DNA from: Coriaria nepalensis
Taxonomy: Eukaryota > Streptophyta > Magnoliopsida > Cucurbitales > Coriariaceae
NCBI GenBank assembly: GCA_027186245.1
Contig: CP114495.1
Span: 6,835,001-6,899,000 of the forward strand
DNA: 64,000 nucleotides
Direction of reading: 5' to 3'
Position 1 is the stretch's first letter. Every line of letters begins with the position of its first letter. The notes below the pieces were generated by a model. The model did not search any database, was not told the origin of the DNA, and saw nothing but the letters and a program-made list of their open reading frames with translations. Positions 35,730-48,500 of this stretch are shown piece after piece. The translations under genes and the position numbers were made by a program.

Positions 35730-36557
35730 TCAGTATCCCATTATAGGATACGGAGATAACGGAGATAAAGGCGATAACGGAGGTATACTAAATATTCCTT
35801 TCACGTCGCTATCCCAAACCGTCGCCCAACACGATGGCGTTAACGGACAACCCACCGTTGAAGAAACAGTACTGATCTCTCTAAATGAAACATCCTCAGT
35901 TAGTTCCGACGAGTTCTCTCTCTTCAATACTTTACTGATCTCTACACTTTCCCTCTCTTCCACTTCCCCTTCTCTCCCCCTTTTCTGCCCACTAGTCGCC
36001 GCTTGCTCGGAATATTCCTTCCCGGCTTCTAGAGGGAAATTAAGGATTGCCTTACTTCCCCTCATTCTAAAAGCAGCTCTATCATAAGCCTTAGCAGCTT
36101 CGACAGCGGTTTCAAATGTTCCGAGCCAAACACGAGCACCTCTCTTTTTCGGGTCACGTATTTCAGCCGCATATTTCCCCCATGGTCGCCGCCTAACACC
36201 CCTATAGTGCTTACCTTCATCAGGGTTTGGCTCATTTGATTGCTTAGGAGCAACTGCAATGGGATATTGTGACGTGGTAGAGAAGCCACGTTGAGGTACT
36301 GCGACGTTTATCGAGGGGCGTCGGTGAATCAGAGTTGATGATTTTGGTGGCCTTTCGGCCATGATTTTGGGCTTAATTTCATTGTTGGGCAATTGGGCTT
36401 GTTCATGTGAAGGGAAGGAATCACCAAGGGCTTCAAAATCGGTGTTTGAAGTCGGGTAGAGATCAAGGTTGTTGATGAAGCTTTCCAAGTTGGAGAAATC
36501 GCTAAGAAGGTGGTGTGTAATATGCTCTAAGGTTGAAGAAGCTTCTATGGATTCCAT
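35730..36557 (-). CDS. AP2/ERF transcription factor, group IX (ERF5/ERF6-like)
   Basis: A single-exon 275-residue protein, as usual for this group, which binds GCC-box promoters in ethylene, jasmonate and defence responses. The AP2/ERF domain is at about residues 117-175: [20 protein letters not shown], then [20 protein letters not shown] and [15 protein letters not shown]. The Ala and Asp typical of the ERF rather than the DREB class are present (AEIRD). Before it are acidic and Pro/Ser-rich stretches. A basic KRGRE patch follows. The C-terminus [11 protein letters not shown]...[13 protein letters not shown] carries Ser-Pro sites of the kind phosphorylated by MAP kinases in ERF5/ERF6/ERF104 relatives. 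The ATG has a TATA box about 75-90 bp upstream. Intact. The subgroup is inferred; I cannot name the exact orthologue. Confidence 0.93.
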   Translation of the reverse strand: MESIEASSTLEHITHHLLSDFSNLESFINNLDLYPTSNTDFEALGDSFPSHEQAQLPNNEIKPKIMAERPPKSSTLIHRRPSINVAVPQRGFSTTSQYPIAVAPKQSNEPNPDEGKHYRGVRRRPWGKYAAEIRDPKKRGARVWLGTFETAVEAAKAYDRAAFRMRGSKAILNFPLEAGKEYSEQAATSGQKRGREGEVEERESVEISKVLKRENSSELTEDVSFREISTVSSTVGCPLTPSCWATVWDSDVKGIFSIPPLSPLSPLSPYPIMGY

Positions 36558-36626
36558 AAGAGAGCTTTAATTAAGATGGGATTAAGCTTGGGTTTTAGTT
36601 TTTGAGTGGAAAAGAGGGAGTGTGGA

Positions 36627-36650
36627 AGAGGATATATATATAAATTAGAC
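36627..36650 (-). promoter_or_regulatory. TATA box region of the ERF gene
   Basis: GGATATATATATAAATTAG lies 70-93 bp upstream of the ERF start codon on the minus strand, a suitable place for a TATA box. A TTGAC core (W-box-like, on +) lies further upstream at about 36738. Regulation by WRKY factors would be inference only. Confidence 0.5.
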
Positions 36651-37240
36651 TTACGGAAGAAAACCGAGAGAGAAGAAATGGGTGTTTCACTGGAGCTTCG
36701 AGGATAGAGATAGGAAGCATCATGATTCAGAGCATGCTGTTGACTGTAATGGCATTGTTTGGTTTTTATTTTGTTTTCTAGCGGAGGGGTCCATATCATG
36801 TATATTTATATTTATATTAATTATGAGTATATAATATATATTATATATTAAAGTTGAGATTTGGACAAATAATTTTGTAATGTACCATATTATAAGTTTC
36901 CGTATCAAAAGTATCAACTCTTTACTTTCATTTTGATTATAAACCAAATATAAAATCTGATTTTATTGGATAGACCTTTTTAAAGGGAGAATAAATTAAT
37001 AAAAAATATATATTAAGGCCACTTAAAAATGCATATTTTTAATTTATTTAATTAACCAAAGTTATTGATGGTCCAAAATCTAGACCTTGGGCCTAGCATA
37101 TTCATGACCCAGGATTGAAACCTTCTCCAGTGAGTGGGCCAGGGCCCCGGCCCAAGAAACAGCTCCGAAAAGGAAATAAAGGAGAAATGAAAGAAAGTAA
37201 GATATCCCTGCTATTAAAATCATTTAAGAGACTTCAATCA

Positions 37241-37582
37241 CTATGAAGGACAAAAAGACAAACATTTGTACTTCCCATCAAGACCAGGGTCACAAAAGAC
37301 TTCAATGCTTGTACTTCTCATTAAATACAAGGTCTGCAGATTATTTTCCAGGCCAACTGCGGGGAAGTGAAGGACAACATCGGCTCTGGGTCTGCGTGAA
37401 TCGTGAAAGTGGGCAGTCTCATCGAAAGGTTTTTTCAAATTGGGTCCGGCATGAGATTGAAGAAGAAGTATGTCATTGTCATGACTTGTATGAAAATGGT
37501 GTCTGTAATGAACATTAGTATTTGATTGGTCCAAAAGATGTCTCAAGTTCTCTTCTAGATAAGACTTGAATGTGATATTCAT
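37241..37582 (-). other. Unassigned 113-codon ORF
   Basis: ATG at 37582, stop at 37241. The product is His- and Leu-rich (HYRHHFHTSHDND, LLLQSHAGPNL) with no signal peptide, membrane segment or domain I recognise. It is less AT-rich than its surroundings. It lies upstream of the ERF gene and downstream of the oleosin gene, on the same strand. An overlapping plus-strand ORF (37243-37518) is equally long, so chance openness is possible. I would not call it a gene without transcript evidence. Confidence 0.25.
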
Positions 37583-37728
37583 ACTGGGGTTTGAGAATTG
37601 AATTCAGGAAGCTCGAATTATGCCGATCGAGATTATATCAAATTATACTGATTCTTTCTATACGATAGATAAGATAGAAAGTATAGCATATTTTATTTCT
37701 CAATAAAATTAACCACATACAAACACAG

Positions 37729-37729
<1 letters not shown>

Positions 37730-37759
<30 letters not shown>
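37730..37759. repeat. (AT)n microsatellite
   Basis: About 14 AT units just downstream of the oleosin gene. Other TA runs lie at about 12448-12466, 21948-21966 and 48419-48435. Confidence 0.95.
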
Positions 37760-37764
<5 letters not shown>

Positions 37765-37908
37765 TACAAACATGACCCCAAAACTAAATTAATCTATTTT
37801 TTTTTAAAAACATGCACACCCCCTTAATCTACGCGACACCTGTTCGCTTCATTACCATCTCCAACCCATAATCCACCGCATTTTCTATCATGATCATTAC
37901 TAACTAAC

Positions 37909-38346
37909 TTAAGACTGGCCGTGGACCCCATGTTGCTGCCCGAACGGGTCTGCCCTGTCCCTAATATCCCTACCCAGCTTACGACGAGCATAATCCAATG
38001 ATTCTTCGTCAGGTGGATGCCTTCCCGTCAGATACCTATAAATCCACGTCAGCACACTTACCGCAGCTACACCGAAACCACATGAGGCAAGGAAGCCAGT
38101 GATAATGAGAAACGCTGAGACCACGGCGGGGACCAGAACCGGACTGAATAACACAAAGAGCGGCGTAGCAAGGGTTAATGAAATTACTGTTCCGGCTAGG
38201 GTTAAGCCCGAGAGAACTAGGAGAGTGCCGCCGGCTGTCACCGAGGTGGCCGCCTTTACTATCTCGTAGGCCCGCTTATGTTGCTGGCCTCCGCCTGCTT
38301 GCTGATGCTGGCCGCGTCGATCTTGGTGGTGCTGAACGTCCGCCAT
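37909..38346 (-). CDS. Oleosin
   Basis: A 145-residue oleosin, the structural protein that coats seed oil bodies. The hydrophilic N-terminus (Gln/His-rich, 1-25) is followed by a hydrophobic stretch at about residues 29-103. That stretch contains the proline knot PLFVLFSPVLVP at 62-73, which fits PX5SPX3P and forms the hairpin that dips into the oil. The C-terminus is amphipathic: YRYLTGRHPPDEESLDYARR, then RDIRDRADPFGQQ. Single exon, full family length, intact. The C-terminus is short, nearer the low-molecular-weight (L) type, but I do not insist on the class. Upstream is a cluster of ABA-response-type ACGT motifs, in line with seed expression. Confidence 0.96.
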   Translation of the reverse strand: MADVQHHQDRRGQHQQAGGGQQHKRAYEIVKAATSVTAGGTLLVLSGLTLAGTVISLTLATPLFVLFSPVLVPAVVSAFLIITGFLASCGFGVAAVSVLTWIYRYLTGRHPPDEESLDYARRKLGRDIRDRADPFGQQHGVHGQS

Positions 38347-38456
38347 TGATATAATTAGCTTGATCGAACTGAAAGAAAATTATGTGATCAAAAAGGAAAC
38401 GAAGTGATTGTAATTTTGTGAAGTGGGTGTTCGAGGTTATAGAAAAATTATATTAC

Positions 38457-38525
38457 CACGTGTCGAGGTGATTCTTCATCCATGGGATTACGTGGCATGG
38501 AAGTGGGCGTTTTTCTTACACGTCG
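38457..38525 (-). promoter_or_regulatory. ABRE/G-box cluster upstream of oleosin
   Basis: Three ACGT-core motifs lie 110-180 bp upstream of the oleosin ATG: CCACGTGT (38456-38463), TACGTGGC (about 38489-38496) and ACACGTCG (about 38518-38525). CACGTG and ACGTGGC are the classic ABRE/G-box forms used by bZIP factors such as ABI5 in seed genes. Function is inferred from the motifs and the gene. Confidence 0.6.
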
Positions 38526-38689
38526 GCTTTTGTCGCATTCGATGGTGGTGGTGTTAAAGAATGAAGATAGGAGAGGAACTCAGTGGATATTTAGAGGCAA
38601 TTAGTTTGATTCTCTCCATAAAAAGAGAATAGAACCGAAATGAAGATTATAATTATTTTTATTTAATAATAAATAATTAATTTATAAGG

Positions 38690-39345
38690 TTTATTTATTT
38701 ATTTATTTTTTCTTTTTTTAATAATTTAAAACTTCAAAAAAAATTTCGGTAATTTATAAGATTAATTTTATATTTAACTAAATTATAATCTTATCTTTTC
38801 CTCAAAATTTATTATTAATTATAATAAATATCTAAAATTTATAAATATTATAATAAATCTTCAATTTCATTAAATTTAAATAAACTTATTATGTCATATA
38901 TAATTATTAAATAATTACTAAAATTTAATTTAATTTAATATAATTATTTATATTTTTATCTTATTTAATTTAAATTTAATATTTTTAATCACTTTTTAAA
39001 AATTTGTATACTTAGTTTTTTTTCATTTACATTCATCGGCCACCACCTTCTCCACGGACACTAACCTCCACAAAACCCTCTCCCGCTAGATTGCATAATT
39101 TAGGTTGTGATTTAGTCTACACAAATTTAAAGATCGAAAAATCTAAATCTTATAATCTCAATCGTCCAAAGAAATTTCAGGTAAAAGTAGATTGTAGGGG
39201 TTTAGTGACAGTGGTGATTGAATTAAAAAATAAAAAAATAAAAAAATAAAACAAAACAAAACAAATTTACTTGCGTTGGAGGTGGCGGTAGTGGTAGTGG
39301 AAATATAAAAGAAATAAAAATTAATTAATTAATTAAAAATATCAA
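38690..39345. mobile_element. Truncated copy of the fold-back family seen at 54.2 kb
   Basis: The left part (TATATAATTATTAAATAATTA, TTTAATTTAAATTTAATATT, then CACCACCTTCTCCAC) matches the left arm at 54.2-54.5 kb in order. The right part (GGAGGTGGCGGTAGTGG, GGAAATATAAAAGAAA) is the start of the opposite arm, cut short near 39345. It lies between the oleosin promoter and the 3' end of the EMF2-like gene. Confidence 0.5.
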
Positions 39346-39557
39346 ATTCATTGGAACCGAGACTAAGTTTTTGCTCACAGTCCAAACATGAATATTTTAT
39401 AGCAACTACTAAAACAAAACACATCATAAGATACAAATTATATGGACTAGAATTACATAAATAGAAACATAAATAGAAAGAGGGTACAAATAAATTAGTA
39501 AGAGTATCACAGACAACAATCAAAGACTAGTTTGGAAACTCTCCAAGACTACTACTA

Positions 39558-42500
39558 CTACACATCTGTTGAGCTTCTTGGACATGAATCCTCGGTTTGG
39601 AATCTTTCGAGAATAAGGTTACAAGTGTTCATAGTGCGAGCATCAAGCATGCCATGATTCCACAGTTTGATCATAAATAATCGCCAGCACCTGCCATAAT
39701 CGAGCATATTGTCAACATACACCCAAACAAGATAGAAAAGATACAAGTATGGAATATAGCCGTGTCATAAACAATGAATGAGGTTTCACAAAAGAAATTT
39801 TGGATAGATTGTGTCTACTTTGGATTGATCCATCTTAACCGCACACAATTTTGATATAATGTATAATGAGGCAGGGTAAAGTTGACATATACGGTTGAGA
39901 TAAATCGGCCTACTATAGATACAGTCTACCCAAGAATTTCTCCCATACAATCTCTCATAAGATTACAATACATATATATATGAAGAGTTAGAAGTAAATC
40001 AAATATCAGAGAATCATAGAACAGGAAAAGCTACCAAATTAATGCAGGGGCTTTGACGAGTTCAGGTCCATGTAACTGAGAAAAAGCTTCACATGCCCAT
40101 GGAATATGACCATCCGCTAGTACCCTGGTAATGACAAAAAAAAATAAATAAATAAATAAAAAAAATATTAATGCCTCAAATTTGAATATATTGAATATCC
40201 CTGTATTCTGTATGGAAGCAATTGATCATGCTGCACTGATATAAATTGTTTAAATCTTCTACATAATCCGCGTAGATACACTCTCAAGTCTAAGGATATA
40301 TCAAGGTATGAGAGAGATGCTTACCGTTGCTTCCTGACAAAGGAATTCCACATATGCATCATTTGCTTCTCATCCGAGGTCACATCAACAAAATCATCGA
40401 GCATCTACACAAATGACGGTTTGTTAGAAACATCTCATCTTCTAAATCACTGGCTAGGGAAAAGAAAGAACATCTTCTGAAGTGCTTTGAACCTTTATTA
40501 CAAATGAACCACAAGACCAGTTGAGTAAGGGAAGCAACAAGCATGTGTTACAAGTTCACAATTTTAGTAATATATCGGGAAGGACACTTAAAATATCGCA
40601 ATTATCATAACAAATTCCTATAGGTTGCACAGCCATATCTACAATATTTTATTTTTGTAAAGATTACGGGCAGCAACCCTTGCCCTCCCTAACCCCCCCA
40701 ACCTAAAAAATCTCCAACCCTGGTGTAAACCAAATTTGAACAGAAGACCTAGTATTTAATTATACTAAACCCCTACCACTTGAATCATGTGGCACTTAAC
40801 AGTAATCTACAAAGGATAGTAACAAGCATCGGACAAACAAGCTAAACAGTGACAAGCATATGTTCTACATATCAACTTTCTTCTGAATCAATACTCAAGC
40901 CTTAGACATCACAACAAACATCAAATCTCAATATTTCTACAATAGGCTAGCATGGAATCATGCTCTCATTTCCAAACTATTAACTAAAATTCCAAGTTCA
41001 ATCCAAAGTCCATCCATCAAGACAAGCCAGTAAATCAATTGACCAGCCAATACAAAAAGATAGCAGTTTGTTACTAACCCACACAGTTAGGAGCCCTATC
41101 CGGTACTTGTCGAAAAAATTGTAGAAAGTATATAAGCAATAAAAAAATAAAAGGTCTCCAGATATTGACCCAATTGAATTACCAGGCGATAACAAAGGCA
41201 GATTTGTTGTCAAAACTTTTGACAGTAAAGAAAATTAATTAAACATACCCTTCTATCCTCAAAATCAGCAACGTCATCATCAACTTCATCCTCACTATCT
41301 CCATCTGATAAAACTTGCTCCAGCGCCATTGGCTGAAATCATTAAAAGTCAGATTAAATAAATGATATATGTCCTAGGAGGAAAGGCAAAGTAGAATCGT
41401 TCAACTAGAAGACAGATAAATATGATAAGGAGCTAGTATCTTGTTTTAATAGTACTGGAGGTTATGTCTAGTTTTTCAATACTTCTAAGTATCAAGGACT
41501 AGTTTACCCTATAATTCCTAACAAATACAATAATATAGACTATGAAAATGGTAACTGTGAGGTAGTGCTACTGTTTAGTTGGATGAGTGCTGCAGAATAA
41601 TCACTGTAATTGCTCCAAACTGAACGATATAAATATAGAATCATGCTAATGAGCATTAATAACCATACCTGGGCTAAATTCTTGGAGAAAGAAATTTTAA
41701 TTTTAATTTCTAGGATTCTGCTAATGAGCTAATAACAATACCTTGGCAAAATATCAGGGAAGATATATTAAAGGCTTCCATTTTCAATAGGATAGTGACT
41801 GTAGTTTGACAAAATGTCAAAGAGTTTGTATTATACCCTCGTAGAAATAATAAAAAGGGTTTTCACAAATTACCTCAATTAGTTGCAATCTCCCTATGTT
41901 TTAAGTGGGGAACTTTTATCCTACATTTTGGGTAATAGTATAGCTGAATGCGACTGTTATTTTCTTCAAATACTAATAAACTTTCAACACAATTAGCTCC
42001 CAAGCTGCTCACTTTATACCTACATAGACTCTTTACAAAATCGACCAATCCTTCTATTAGAAATAATAACTATGTTATTGGCGAATGGGCAGAATTACAC
42101 CAATCATGAAGATTATGGACTCTAATTCTATAATTAGAATTACAGGCAGTCATGTGCACATAATTGATTATACTGGAATATGACATATAAATAACCATTA
42201 GAAATGCGCGTTGTATCTTGTTATAGATTTCAATATCTTATGACCCAGTCAAGGAATCCATATATGGTCACATATTTGGACAAGAAAATTAGCAAAGTAA
42301 AGAGTCTACAGGTCTAAGAAGACCTAATAAACATAAAAAACCACAACTAAGAATAGGAAGTAAAAGGGTAACAGAACAATAAAGTAAAATCGTATCATTA
42401 AAAGATGTCAATTTTCACCTGCGCTCTGTGGGAATGAAAGAACTCTCGTTTCCATAGGAGGGCACAGCTGCAAGATAGGGGCAAACTATTTATATATATC

Positions 42501-45500
42501 ACATATGTATGTGAGAAAGAGAAGGATGAAAAGCCCAGATTAAAGAACAATCATTCTTCTATAAAATTGGTTTATCCACAAGAATACAAGAGAGTAAAAC
42601 CAAATAATAGAATAAAGAAAGAATAAAACAGTACTAAATATAAGGAAAATGGCAGTATATAACTACTACATATTCTCATTCAGGCAGTTGGAACTCACGT
42701 CTAGCTCTACATCAATATAATTTGGAAAACAATATACATGTCCCATTATAATAGTAGGCCAAGAGGAACATACTGTCTTGGGTCAGAACGTTCTATGGAT
42801 AACTTTCTTGTTTTTGCAAACTGTAGCATGGTCTGTGGCGCCAAATGGTTCCCTGATATTGATTGTACACAATCAGGGTCAGTGTATGATTGTGGTGTTG
42901 CACTTGAAATACCTGCAAGACCAAAGCTAAATGTAACAAGTTTTACAAACACACTTTTGATTACTAATGCTAGCATTCTGACAATCTTTCCCACCTGAGG
43001 TCCGCAGTTTTTCACCTTTGCTGGAATAAGCATCTGTAACAAGAATATAACTGATTAATAATAATAGTTTAATAATTACCCAAAAAAAAAAAACAAACAG
43101 CCTCAGAAATAAGTGACAGCAAGCAATTGCAAATTTTCCCCAGACCAGATTAATTCTGACCAAAATATAAAACTAATGTGCATGCATTAACTGAATACTA
43201 GAATTGTCAAAAAAAACACTAACTTCTTATAACCCTTAGAAATCATGAAGCAGTATCTACACTCTAACTTCATTTGTTTACACTGCAAAAAAATATATAT
43301 ATATAAAAAAAAAAAATTTTAAAAACCCTAATGGATCTAGAACATGTCTCATAGAACATCAATTTATTCTTTTATCTTAGAAAAGCATTGTACCCAACTG
43401 TTCCTAAAATACTTAGTCAGATTGATATCGGGGTTGTATTAGGCAGTCATATGCATACAAAGAATGCTAGTCTACAGTATCCGATATCACCGATCTCAAA
43501 TTTTTTGGATAAAGTATCCGCCAGTCTACAGTATCTTCCTTCCATCCTTTATTAAAAACAAAAACAAAAAAAAAACCCTAAAATCTAAAATAAATCAAAG
43601 CATCAAGCCTAGACTATCAACTAAGAAAGGAAATACAATCAATGGTCACATAACCAATATTAATATATTCCCTAATCAACCATGACTATTATCGGTCATA
43701 CAATTAGCAATAATAATGCTTTCCATACATACTCATGCCTGCCAGTAATAATAATAATTAAAAAGAAAGAACAAAAAAAAAGAGCGGGATACCCGCCCGT
43801 ATCCGCCATATCCGATACGGGCGGATACGGTGAGTATGGGTTTCAAGACGGGCGGATAACCCGTATCCACCGCTGCACATCCCCAAAGAATGCATACCAT
43901 CAGCTTTGTCCAGAAGCTGTGACTCCAAGACAAAAGAATTCACAAGCTTTGCATTTCGGGTCAGGTGCTTTGATCTTCGGCGTCTAAGACGCCTTGAGCT
44001 GTACAGAGTATGAGAAGGTATTTATATTAAGCCAAAAAGAAAATATTTAATAGTTCTAGATACAAAATTGTGTAGTTACTAACCAAAAGATAAAGGTTTG
44101 TTGCTTCGGATCAACATCATCTGCAAAGCTCTAAAAGGAAAGAAAATGTTGTTTAAATTTGGAGATGAATAAAGTTACAATTTCTTTCATATGGATATAG
44201 AGCAAGAATAGTTTTCTTGATAAAAATATAAATGATTACCAAGAAACAGCAGTATCGAGGACATGGGAATAATGGTATGTGGTAGATATTGACATATTAA
44301 TTTTGTTTGTATAGAAGGTTTTATTGCAGACAAGCAAGGATAGTATAATCAAAATGAAGTGTATGAGCACCCCTGCCCAGCACACGCTACCCACTAATAA
44401 CTAATATAGCAACAAACTCACTCAAGTTACTTCTTGTGAATCATTCATACCTCAGGATGCCAAATGCCATTTTTCACAGAAATATTTACAGCTTGATATT
44501 CTTCAGTCACCTACACACATCAATGAGCTTTTAATTACATTGACCTCAATAGCTATCTGGTACACACCCGAATGATCAGAATGTTGCATAGATTCAGAAG
44601 ATTACCAACCCAAAACTCAAAGTTGAAGAGATCATGCGAGGACAACAAGTGATATCTTAAACCCTGTTTGAGATATAGAAAATTGGTTAAGTACTAATCA
44701 GTTGAATATGTTACCGGTTTGTTTCCATATACAAAAATGAAATAACAGAGCAAAGAGGTGACCTTAAAGCTTGCGCATTTTACCAAGCAAAATGCACATG
44801 AAAAGTCCTCGGTCACTGCAAATTGAAAATTCACCATATAGCCCACATTTCAATTTTTCAGTTAGAAATAAGAAAGGGTTAGGTGATTACTATGGGAATG
44901 CGAAATCATAAATCATTTGTTTACAAAATCATCGAAAGTACTAAACATGCAAACTCAAGTAAAAAATATGACAGTTTGAAAACTATTAGATAAGAAAAGA
45001 TTCTCTGAAGCTAGGAAATAATGATTTTTTATTTTATTTTTTTTCCTCACTAGATTTTCATTCTCACCCACCCTCTTGAGAAGTAAGGAAATCCATCTAG
45101 ACCAGCCAATTGAATCAATGAAACCTAAATTGCTGGTTTTGTTTGGTTTCACAATATTGTAGAACTATACTTGGTATTGTAAGATTTTAAAGAGGGCAGA
45201 CCTAGACCTCTCTTAAACAACATTAAAAAGAAAAAAAAAATTAATAAATGAATAAAAAAAAGAAGAAAGACAGATTCAATTCATTAGTACTGATAGTAAG
45301 ATATTTTTTTCCCCTGCTTTCTTTTTATTTCACATTCCTCGTGAATAAAAAACTAACAGCTATATTAATTAAGGGCCAATTTGAGGTTTCTGCAAACAAT
45401 GTTTTTTATGTAACACGGTCTAGTTGTCTGTCTTAACTCCCTGTCAATGAAACCATCACCCTAAGATTATATCAAAGATACCCTAACCCCATCCACATAT

Positions 45501-48500
45501 ACTTTTCAAAAACTTCTGTAAATGGAAACCTTTTTTTATATTAAAATATAAAAAAGTTTAAGAGGAAATTAGTGCATGTAAAATTCAAATATCAAATCAC
45601 TACCATGTGTCCTAATCTGACTCAAGAAATACCAGACTTGTTGGTAGTATAAAAGTCCTCTTTAATAATTCCCTTAGAAGGCGATTAGAATCGTTAATTT
45701 CAGGTTGTCACTGCCTGAGTTTCCAAGACTCAGGCTCCTTAAAAGGATGATTTAACCAATCTCTCATGTAGATCCTTCTACTAAACTGGTCCTTTTATGT
45801 GAGTCTGCACCAAATCCCCTCCGGATTCCATGACACTTTATTGCATTGTAAATTATCTCCGCGGAACTTTCATGGAATACTTCCATAGCTAATTGTAATG
45901 GAGGTGACTAATCAGATGAGTGAAAGTTCATTATGGTTTAAGGTTATTGGGTTTTATGGCAGCCAGACAACTAAATCTACATCAGTTACAATGGTCGGTT
46001 TTAATTAAAGAAGGAAAACAGGGATATGCAATTGGAGCACTTGGGGGGGAAAGTTGTATGAAGGAAACTGCATGGGATGACAAGGAGTCTAGACAGACTG
46101 GACCAGGAGTCAAACAGACTTTGATAGAGTTGTTGCTGAGCTATGCGGTTCTTTTTAATAGTGTTACAGGCTTTTGTAATAATGGTTCCAGGAGGGAGGA
46201 AAAAAGAAAAACACCAAGCAGAAGAAAATTTCCCCTTCTCATCGATTTGATTTTCTCATTAACTTCTCCGATCTATAATCACCCAAAAATTCAAAAGAGA
46301 CAAACAGGACCAGAGTATATACATAATACCTCAGGGAGTGATTGTGATCATTTTTTACTAACCCTTATATCAAACCTAGCCGGACTATACATAGGAACCC
46401 TTAATCTTTTATGATGTATATAGAACATTTAAAAGGCCAAGGAGAATATAATAACAGTTTCAAGAGTTTATCACTTAAGCCCTTCCATTTCTTACCCCAA
46501 GAAAAGGTTAAATTACAATTTGACACTTTTTTTGGGGGGGCCCAAAATTACAGTTTGATTGACTGCCTACTTCGAATATTATTTACATCAGCCTTGATTC
46601 ATGAAGATCATCCTCTCTATAACATCCTAAATTTCATGCTTCGTCCTTTAGTTTTCAACTTTATAAGTGGAATTTGTGCATTTGCGCAAAAAAAACACAC
46701 ACACACAGAGGAAGAGAGAGAAGAGAGGTATGACGTACCTTCAGTCCTCTGCAATTTATTGTTGTAATACCTATAATTAAATATAACATTTCCCGCCCTC
46801 AACCTGTACAGAAGCAGCATAATTATGTAATAACTTACAGAAAACAAACAACCTACAGGTAATAAGGTATTGAAAATGAAGCACACAATTGCAGAATAAA
46901 TTTTCTTCCCTTGCAAGTAATTTATGAATCTTCTATAACTTTAACCCGTTGTAAAAGAGAAAAAGAAGAGAAAACAAATGCTTTGGAAATCATGACCTTG
47001 GTTGCATAAGGAAAAATTAGGGTCTACAAAGTGGGATAAGGAATTAAAGAAAAATATTAGCTATTAGCCACACACTTATAGGATTTAGGCCTCACAACTA
47101 TGTTCTAAGAACCACCCCTAGAAGAGAAAGCCTCACACTTTCTAAAGATTGAGGAAACTGAAATAAAAAATTATTTATAGCAGTATTGCCAAGAAATATG
47201 ATGCATGTAAGCTACAGTTTAAAAAGAACTTTACGAAATAATTAGAAAACATAATATCTAGGGAACTAATCAAATATTCTTAAGTAACTATCTTAATACA
47301 CTCAAAAGAGAATAAGGGTGCATTTAGCTTTACTAATTTGACCTCAAACCGTGGTATTGGACATTAAAACACCATTTCATCAATAAGTAAATCCAAATGA
47401 TTTAAAAGTCCACACATCAATTCACCTAAACACCGATCTGATAATTAAAACCAAATGGAACCTAAGGAAACTTTGAAAAAAAAAATTTCTTATCTAAACT
47501 AAGAAAGTGACCAAAAGAGGAAACAATAAAATAAGGAAACTAGTGATATTCACTAATAAATGAAATAAGAAACTAACTAATCAAATGTCCTAAATAAATA
47601 GAAAACCCTGAAAAAAATACTCAGTGCAACAGCTTGAATATTGATCTATGAATTGTTTTCAAGAGAACTACATTTTGAGATTATTAAGCAAGAGTAACCA
47701 ATTTCATCTCGGAGAAAGTAAGATATGAGACAGAAATTCCATTACAAACAGTGAAGTTATAAAGAGGCTAGAAAATGTAAGAACTGACTCTTAGATCAAA
47801 TGAAATAATTAAACTAAACAGTATACAGGCACTGCCTAGAAATTGTTAGTGTGTTCATAATAAATATCCATGTCTGCGGGTAAAGACAGGTAAAATGACT
47901 AGTTTAAAATACTTTTGGCCATTCACTGGTACAAGAATAACAGACCATTGTGACATCAAGAACAATGACTCCCAAAAAGGAAAAAAAATTATAAAACAGT
48001 CCAATCTCCCAACCCATCCAACCAGCATTGCAAAAATATGAGCTAGAAAAACCAGTAGTGAAGGTCTAAGTGGGTAAGTCTAACAAAGAAACTCATACAG
48101 TCCAAATTAGAAAGTATGAATAAATAAGGAGAGAAGATGAAATAAACCAGAGTTTCGAAAGCTAGAACAAAAAATTGTGTAAATGATATATACTACAACA
48201 CAAATGGTTCTTACCGAATCACATGAGACAGCGATGAAGAAGAAATGTCACTGTATGTGTACAAATTATAAGGAGATTTTTCTCTAGCTCCAAACTCTTC
48301 GGCAGAAATTGTGACTTGTACTTGCTGAAATGAAGACTTCGCAAACCCAATAGCCCAAGAGTAACAAGCAACCATCAATAAAAAATATCACAAAGATAGG
48401 TTGTGAAAGGAAAAAAAAAATATATATATATATATGTTTTTTCCAAGAGAATAAATGGATAGGTTAGAACAAACCGAAAATTCAGTACTATAGGGAATCT

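Noticed and set aside
45920..46767. Two overlapping plus-strand ORFs (164 and 118 codons) sharing an ATGA overlap
   Set aside because: They lie in an intron of the EMF2-like gene and over one of its exons on the other strand. I see no domain, leader or splice pattern; the ATGA overlap is not meaningful in a plant nuclear genome.
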